Positions 35,968 through 39,929 of a stretch of 39,929 nucleotides of DNA are shown in pieces. The number at the start of each line of letters is the position of its first letter. Position 1 is the stretch's first letter. The notes under the pieces are model-generated. The model had not been told where the DNA came from and ran no database searches. It saw only the letters and a list, made by a program, of their open reading frames with translations. The DNA comes from Methylobacterium goesingense (GTDB taxonomy: Bacteria; Pseudomonadota; Alphaproteobacteria; Rhizobiales; Beijerinckiaceae). Made by a program: the position numbers and the translations under genes. Location of the stretch: the NCBI RefSeq assembly GCF_022179225.1, contig NZ_BPQL01000065.1, positions 1-39,929 of the forward strand, given 5' to 3'.

Positions 35968-36891
35968 TCACCCGCCAGAGCCCGCCACCGCCGCCCAGAG
36001 ACGTTCGGCCGGCGGGCTCTGGCGGGCCCGGGCGCGGTAGAGCCGGATCTCGATGGCGATGTCCCGGTCCGGGGGCGCGGCCCGCACCAGGGTGCCGCGG
36101 GCGAGGTCGTCGGCCACGAGGCTCATCGGCGCCCAGGCGAGGCCCCGTCCGTCGCGGGCCATGGCCACCAGCACCGAGGCGAGGTGCGAGGTGAAGCTCG
36201 GGGTCAGGCGCGCCGCGCTCCCGTCCAGGCTCCCTTCCAGCGCCCGGGTGGCCGTGAGGATGCGCCCGATCCCGGACTCGGCGCCGAAGCTCAGCAGGGG
36301 GACCGGGGCGTCGGCGGTCTCCGATAGGGAAAACAGCGGTCCCGTCCCGCCCGGCGCCGGCGCGCTCACGGGCAGCAACCGGTCGTCGCCGACGGGCAAG
36401 CCGCGAAACTGGTCCGACATCAGGAAACTCGCCGCCGCCGGATGGTGGTGGCAGAGCAGGAATTGCGCCTCGCCGCGCAGCATCGCCTGCTCGCAGGCGG
36501 CCATGTGCGCCGCCGTGAGGTGGATCGTGGCGCTCAGGGATTCGCGCGCCTCCAGCGTCCGCAGCCAGTGCGGGAAGAAGGTCAGCGACAGGGCCTGGGT
36601 CGCGGCGAAGCGCAGGGTCTCGGCGGCGGCCCGCCCGGCCTCGCGGGCGGCTTCGCGCCCCTGGTAGAGCCGCCGCAGGGTCTCCTCCGCCACCGGGCGG
36701 AAGCGGATGCCCGCCGGGGTCAGGCTCACGGGCTGGCTGTCACGGTCGAAGAGCGGGCTGCCGACCCAGTCCTCCAGGGCCCGGACCCGCCGGCTGAAGG
36801 CCGGCTGGGTGATGCCGCGCTGCTCGGCGGCCCGGGAGAAGTGGCCGCCATCGACGAGGGCCAGGAAGTCCTCCAGCCAGGCGGAATCCAT
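35968..36891 (-). CDS. LysR-type transcriptional regulator
   Basis: A 307-residue regulator. The N-terminal winged helix-turn-helix is at about residues 3-62 ([20 protein letters not shown], then [20 protein letters not shown], then [15 protein letters not shown]), followed by a periplasmic-binding-like effector domain from about 90 to the end. The opening resembles the HypT/YjiE subgroup ([11 protein letters not shown]...QPAFSRRI), which senses oxidants in E. coli, but effector residues cannot be judged by eye. The ATG at 36891 fits the family start. It is divergent from leuC with 173 bp between, so regulation of leuCD is plausible but unproven. Confidence 0.9.
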   Translation of the reverse strand: MDSAWLEDFLALVDGGHFSRAAEQRGITQPAFSRRVRALEDWVGSPLFDRDSQPVSLTPAGIRFRPVAEETLRRLYQGREAAREAGRAAAETLRFAATQALSLTFFPHWLRTLEARESLSATIHLTAAHMAACEQAMLRGEAQFLLCHHHPAAASFLMSDQFRGLPVGDDRLLPVSAPAPGGTGPLFSLSETADAPVPLLSFGAESGIGRILTATRALEGSLDGSAARLTPSFTSHLASVLVAMARDGRGLAWAPMSLVADDLARGTLVRAAPPDRDIAIEIRLYRARARQSPPAERLWAAVAGSGG

Positions 36892-37064
36892 TGCGTCGGT
36901 GCTTCCTTCGCCCCGCGGGGCCGGCGGGGCGCAGGATGCGAGGCCCGCGCGCACGGGTCAATCGGCCGGGTTCGGCATCGTCTCATGCCGCAACGGCATT
37001 GGCCTCGGCCGGAAATCCGGGCTTTCTGGTCCGCACGCCCCGGCAAAGCCCGAGACCTAGACCG

Positions 37065-38513
37065 ATGCAGGCCCGCACCCTCTACGACAAGCTGGTGGAC
37101 GCCCACACCGTGCGCCGCCTCGACGACGCCGAAGGCCCCGGAGCCAGCGTCCTCCTCTACATCGACCGCACGGTGCTCAACGAGTACACCAGCCCGCAGG
37201 CCTTCAGCGGATTGCGCGCCGCCGGGCGCCGGGTCTGGCGGCCCGAGGCCGCCCTGGCGGTGGTCGACCACGTCAATCCCACGGCGGCCGAGCGCGTCGC
37301 CGCCATGCCGGATCCCGGCGGGGCGCGGCAGGTGGCTTATTTCGACGCGAATTGCCGGGATTTCGGGATCGAACTCCTCGACGTGCTGCATCCGCTCCAG
37401 GGCATCGAGCACGTGGTCGCTCCCGAGCAGGGTTTCGTCCTGCCCGGCATGATCGTGGCGGCGGGTGACAGCCACACCACCACCTACGGCGCGCTGGGGG
37501 CGCTCGGCTTCGGCATCGGCACCTCGGACATCGAGCACTACCTCGCCACCCAGACCCTGGTGTACCGCCGGATGAAGACCCTGCGGGTCACGGTCTCGGG
37601 CCTCCTGTCGCCGGGCGTCACCGCCAAGGACGTCGTCATGGCCCTGATCCGCCGGATCGGCGCCGACGGGGCGACGGGCTACGCCGTCGAGTTCGCCGGG
37701 CCCGCGGTCGCGGCCATGTCCGTCGAGGGCCGCATGACGATCTGCAACATGGCCGTCGAGTGCGGCGCCCGGGGCGTCGTCATGGCCCCCGACCGGACCG
37801 TGCTCGACTACCTCGCCGACAAGCCCCGCGCGCCGAAGGGTGAACTCTGGGCCGCCGCCTGCGCCCATTGGGCGACGCTGCACAGCGACGACGGCGCCGT
37901 GTTCGACCGCGAGGTCACCCTCGACGCCACCGCGATCGAGCCGATGGTGACCTGGGGCACCAGCCCCGATCAGGCCGGCCCGGTCGGCGGCCGCGTGCCC
38001 GATCCGGCGGCCGAGCCCGATCCGGCCCGGCGCCGGGACATGGTCCGGGCGCTCGCCTACATGGATCTGGCGCCGGGGACGTCCCTCGCCGCCATCCCGA
38101 TTCAGCGCGCCTTCATCGGCTCCTGCACCAACGCCCGGCTCTCCGATCTGCGCGAGGCCGCCGCCCTGGTGCGCGGCCGGCGGGTCGCGCCCGGGGTCCA
38201 GGCCATGGTGGTGCCCGGCTCCTCCAGCGTGCGCCGGGCGGCCGAGGCCGAGGGGCTCGACCGGGTTTTTCGCGATGCCGGCTTCGAATGGCGCCAATCG
38301 GGCTGCTCGATGTGTCTCGCCATGAATGACGACGTGCTGGCGCCGGGCGAGCGCTGCGCCTCCAGCACCAACCGCAACTTCGAGGGCCGCCAGGGCGCGG
38401 GCGGGCGCACCCACCTGATGAGCCCCGCCATGGTGGCGGCCGCGGCCATCGCCGGCCACCTCACCGACAGTCGTCGCTTTGCGCAAGAAGACCGCTTCCC
38501 GCCGGAGACCTGA
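37065..38513 (+). CDS. leuC: 3-isopropylmalate dehydratase-type large subunit
   Basis: The [4Fe-4S] large subunit (482 residues) that, with LeuD, isomerises 2- to 3-isopropylmalate in leucine synthesis. Marks: [13 protein letters not shown] opening, [47 protein letters not shown], and the cluster ligands in [13 protein letters not shown] and [10 protein letters not shown]. The ATG at 37065 begins the family alignment; the longer frame is spurious. It ends two bases before leuD. Substitutions (for example [18 protein letters not shown] where LeuC has HEVTSPQAF after LIYIDRHL) leave room for a paralogue acting on a related hydroxy acid such as citramalate. Confidence 0.88.
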   Translation: MQARTLYDKLVDAHTVRRLDDAEGPGASVLLYIDRTVLNEYTSPQAFSGLRAAGRRVWRPEAALAVVDHVNPTAAERVAAMPDPGGARQVAYFDANCRDFGIELLDVLHPLQGIEHVVAPEQGFVLPGMIVAAGDSHTTTYGALGALGFGIGTSDIEHYLATQTLVYRRMKTLRVTVSGLLSPGVTAKDVVMALIRRIGADGATGYAVEFAGPAVAAMSVEGRMTICNMAVECGARGVVMAPDRTVLDYLADKPRAPKGELWAAACAHWATLHSDDGAVFDREVTLDATAIEPMVTWGTSPDQAGPVGGRVPDPAAEPDPARRRDMVRALAYMDLAPGTSLAAIPIQRAFIGSCTNARLSDLREAAALVRGRRVAPGVQAMVVPGSSSVRRAAEAEGLDRVFRDAGFEWRQSGCSMCLAMNDDVLAPGERCASSTNRNFEGRQGAGGRTHLMSPAMVAAAAIAGHLTDSRRFAQEDRFPPET

Positions 38514-38515
38514 GC

Positions 38516-39124
38516 ATGCAGCCCTTCACGATCGTCGCGGGCCCGGCCGCCGGCCTGCCCGGCGCCAACATCGACACCGACGTCATCATGCCCAAGCAGT
38601 TCCTCAAGGGGATCGACCGCGCGGGCCTGGGCGAGGCCGTCTTCCACGACCTGCGCCATGCCGGCCCCGGACAGATGCGCCCGGACTTCGTGCTGAACCG
38701 GCCCGAATGGCGGGAGACGCGCATCCTCGTGGTCGGCCCGAATTTCGGCTGCGGCTCGTCGCGCGAGCACGCGGTCTGGGGCCTGCTCCAGTGCGGCATC
38801 CGCGCAGTCGTCGGCACCAGCTTCGCCGGCATCTTCGCCGACAACGCCGCCAATAACGGCCTGCTGCTGATCGAACTGGCGCCCGAAGCCGTCGCCGAAC
38901 TCGCGGCCCGGGCCGGCGACCCGGCGGGCAACCGCATGACGATCGACCTGCCGGCCCAGACCATCACCACCGCGGACGGCGTGGTGCAGCACTTCGAGAT
39001 CCCGGCCCGGCGCAAGGATCACCTCGTTCGGGGCCTCGATGCGATCGGCGCCACCCTCGACCACGCGGACGCGATCCAGGCGTTCCAGGCCCGGCACCTC
39101 GCGGCCCAGCCCTGGCTCGCCTGA
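38516..39124 (+). CDS. leuD: 3-isopropylmalate dehydratase-type small subunit
   Basis: A 202-residue swivelling-domain subunit partnering the LeuC-like protein. Marks: ANIDTDVIMPKQFLKGIDR near the N-terminus, NFGCGSSREHAVWGL with the conserved Ser-Arg-Glu-His, and GTSFAGIFADNAANNGLL. It starts two bases after the leuC stop, so translation is coupled. It converges with the aminotransferase gene; both stop codons lie inside one hairpin (39122-39145). Confidence 0.92.
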   Translation: MQPFTIVAGPAAGLPGANIDTDVIMPKQFLKGIDRAGLGEAVFHDLRHAGPGQMRPDFVLNRPEWRETRILVVGPNFGCGSSREHAVWGLLQCGIRAVVGTSFAGIFADNAANNGLLLIELAPEAVAELAARAGDPAGNRMTIDLPAQTITTADGVVQHFEIPARRKDHLVRGLDAIGATLDHADAIQAFQARHLAAQPWLA

Positions 39125-39145
39125 GCCGGACCCGGGGCCGGCTCA
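39122..39145. terminator. Bidirectional hairpin containing both convergent stop codons
   Basis: tgagccgg (39122-39129) and ccggctca (39138-39145) form a perfect 8-base stem with an eight-base GC-rich loop. The left arm begins with the leuD TGA; the right arm ends with the TGA of the - strand aminotransferase gene. There is no T tract on either side. Confidence 0.55.
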
Positions 39146-39929
39146 GTACACGCGCGTGACCCAGCCGTGGGGATCGGGGGCGTTGCCGCGCTGGATGTCG
39201 ACCAGCGCCGAGCGCAGGCGCTTCGTCACCGGGCCGGCGACGTTGTCCGAGACCGAGAATTCTCCGTCCGCGCTGCGCACGGTCCCGACCGGGGTGATCA
39301 CCGCGGCGGTGCCGCAGGCGAAGACCTCGCGCAGGCGTCCGCTCGCGGCATCCGCCTTCCAGTCGTCGATGGAATAGGGCCGCTCGGCGACCGTGAGGCC
39401 GTCCGCTTTCGCGAGGGTCAGGATCGAGTCGCGGGTGATACCCGACAGGATGGTGTCGCTCAGCGGCGGGGTGACCATCGAGCCGTCGTCGAACACGAAG
39501 AAGATGTTCATGCCGCCGAGTTCCTCGACCCAGCGGCGCTCGATCGCGTCGAGGAACACGACCTGGGCGCAGCCGTGCTCCACGGCCGCGGCTTGCGCGC
39601 GCAGACTGGCGGCGTAGTTGCCGCCGCACTTGGCCGCACCGGTGCCGCCGGGGGCCGCGCGGGTCTGGTCCCGCGAGACCCACACCGTCACGGTCTCGGA
39701 GCCGCCCTTGAAGTAGGCACCCACCGCCGAGGCGATGACGAGGTAGAGGTATTCCGATGACGGCTTGACCCCGAGGAACACTTCGCTGGCGATCATGAAG
39801 GGGCGCAGATAAAGGCTGCCGCCCTCGCTCGACGGGATCCAGTCGCGGTCCGCGCTGACGAGCTGCTTGACCGATTCGACGAAGACGGCATCGGGCAGCG
39901 GCGGCATCGCCAGGCGCTCGGCCGAGCGC
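39143..39929 (-). CDS. ilvE: Branched-chain amino acid aminotransferase, 5' end outside window
   Basis: A PLP enzyme (fold type IV) for the last step of valine, leucine and isoleucine synthesis. About 262 codons are visible, open to the right edge (upstream of the first ATG the frame continues as RSAERLA), so about 100 N-terminal residues are missing. Marks: LYLRPFMIASEVFLGVKPS, the KCGGNYAASLRAQ segment, VEELGGMNIFFVFDDG, TILSGITRDSILTLA, and CGTAAVITPVGTVR. These are typical of the larger BCAT class that includes the mitochondrial enzymes. It converges with leuD, so two branched-chain genes meet tail to tail. Confidence 0.93.
   Translation of the reverse strand, partial: RSAERLAMPPLPDAVFVESVKQLVSADRDWIPSSEGGSLYLRPFMIASEVFLGVKPSSEYLYLVIASAVGAYFKGGSETVTVWVSRDQTRAAPGGTGAAKCGGNYAASLRAQAAAVEHGCAQVVFLDAIERRWVEELGGMNIFFVFDDGSMVTPPLSDTILSGITRDSILTLAKADGLTVAERPYSIDDWKADAASGRLREVFACGTAAVITPVGTVRSADGEFSVSDNVAGPVTKRLRSALVDIQRGNAPDPHGWVTRVY

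Overview
The window comes from a GC-rich alphaproteobacterium, most likely Methylobacterium or a close relative. The reasons are strongly GC-biased codon use with long spurious antisense frames, a fused urease gamma-beta subunit, a UraD-UraH fusion, a complete-looking rutA-B-C-D-F run and MEKHLA/SfnB/SfnG-type genes. The genus assignment is an inference from gene content and not from a search. No rRNA, tRNA, CRISPR array, transposase or replication origin was seen.

Positions 1-9600 hold purine catabolism. The 3' part of the xanthine dehydrogenase large subunit (xdhB) and its maturation factor xdhC are on +. Two small secreted proteins and a UraD-UraH fusion follow on -. Next come an uncharacterised 137-residue protein (+), a secreted alpha/beta hydrolase (-) and an NCS2 xanthine/urate-type permease (+). 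Directly behind the permease is a broken urate oxidase remnant, then a third small secreted protein.

Positions 9650-14306 hold the pyrimidine-degradation operon rutA-B-C-D-F (-) with its TetR-type regulator rutR upstream. Two RutR-like operators lie in the rutR-rutA gap. Upstream of rutR are the 3' end of an allantoinase gene (puuE remnant) and a lower-GC DUF4274-like gene that abuts it. Positions 15435-19744 hold the urease operon ureAB-C-E-F-G (+), without ureD.

Positions 19830-27872 are all on the - strand: a chemoreceptor; an acyl-CoA dehydrogenase / NodS-type methyltransferase / cytochrome b / molybdopterin oxidoreductase operon; a small membrane protein; a GT-C-like polytopic membrane protein; and a small conserved protein. 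Positions 28084-30523 hold an SfnB/SfnG pair for sulfone or sulfonate sulfur scavenging. Positions 31149-35942 hold a stand-alone receiver-like protein, a secreted phospholipase A2-like protein, two lytic transglycosylases, small membrane proteins and a MEKHLA-domain protein. Positions 35968-39929 hold a LysR regulator divergent from leuC-leuD, then the 3' part of a convergent branched-chain aminotransferase gene.

Most of the left half makes nitrogen from nucleobases: uptake, xanthine to urate, the ureide steps, uracil ring opening and urea hydrolysis. The notable point is that the urate-to-allantoate section looks decayed. Urate oxidase is reduced to an N-terminal scrap with a nonsense codon, allantoinase to a C-terminal scrap, and the UraD domain lacks the region that normally carries the catalytic His-Pro motif. 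The genes on either side of this gap look intact. A second point of interest is a family of three tiny secreted proteins sharing an APAG...APGG motif.
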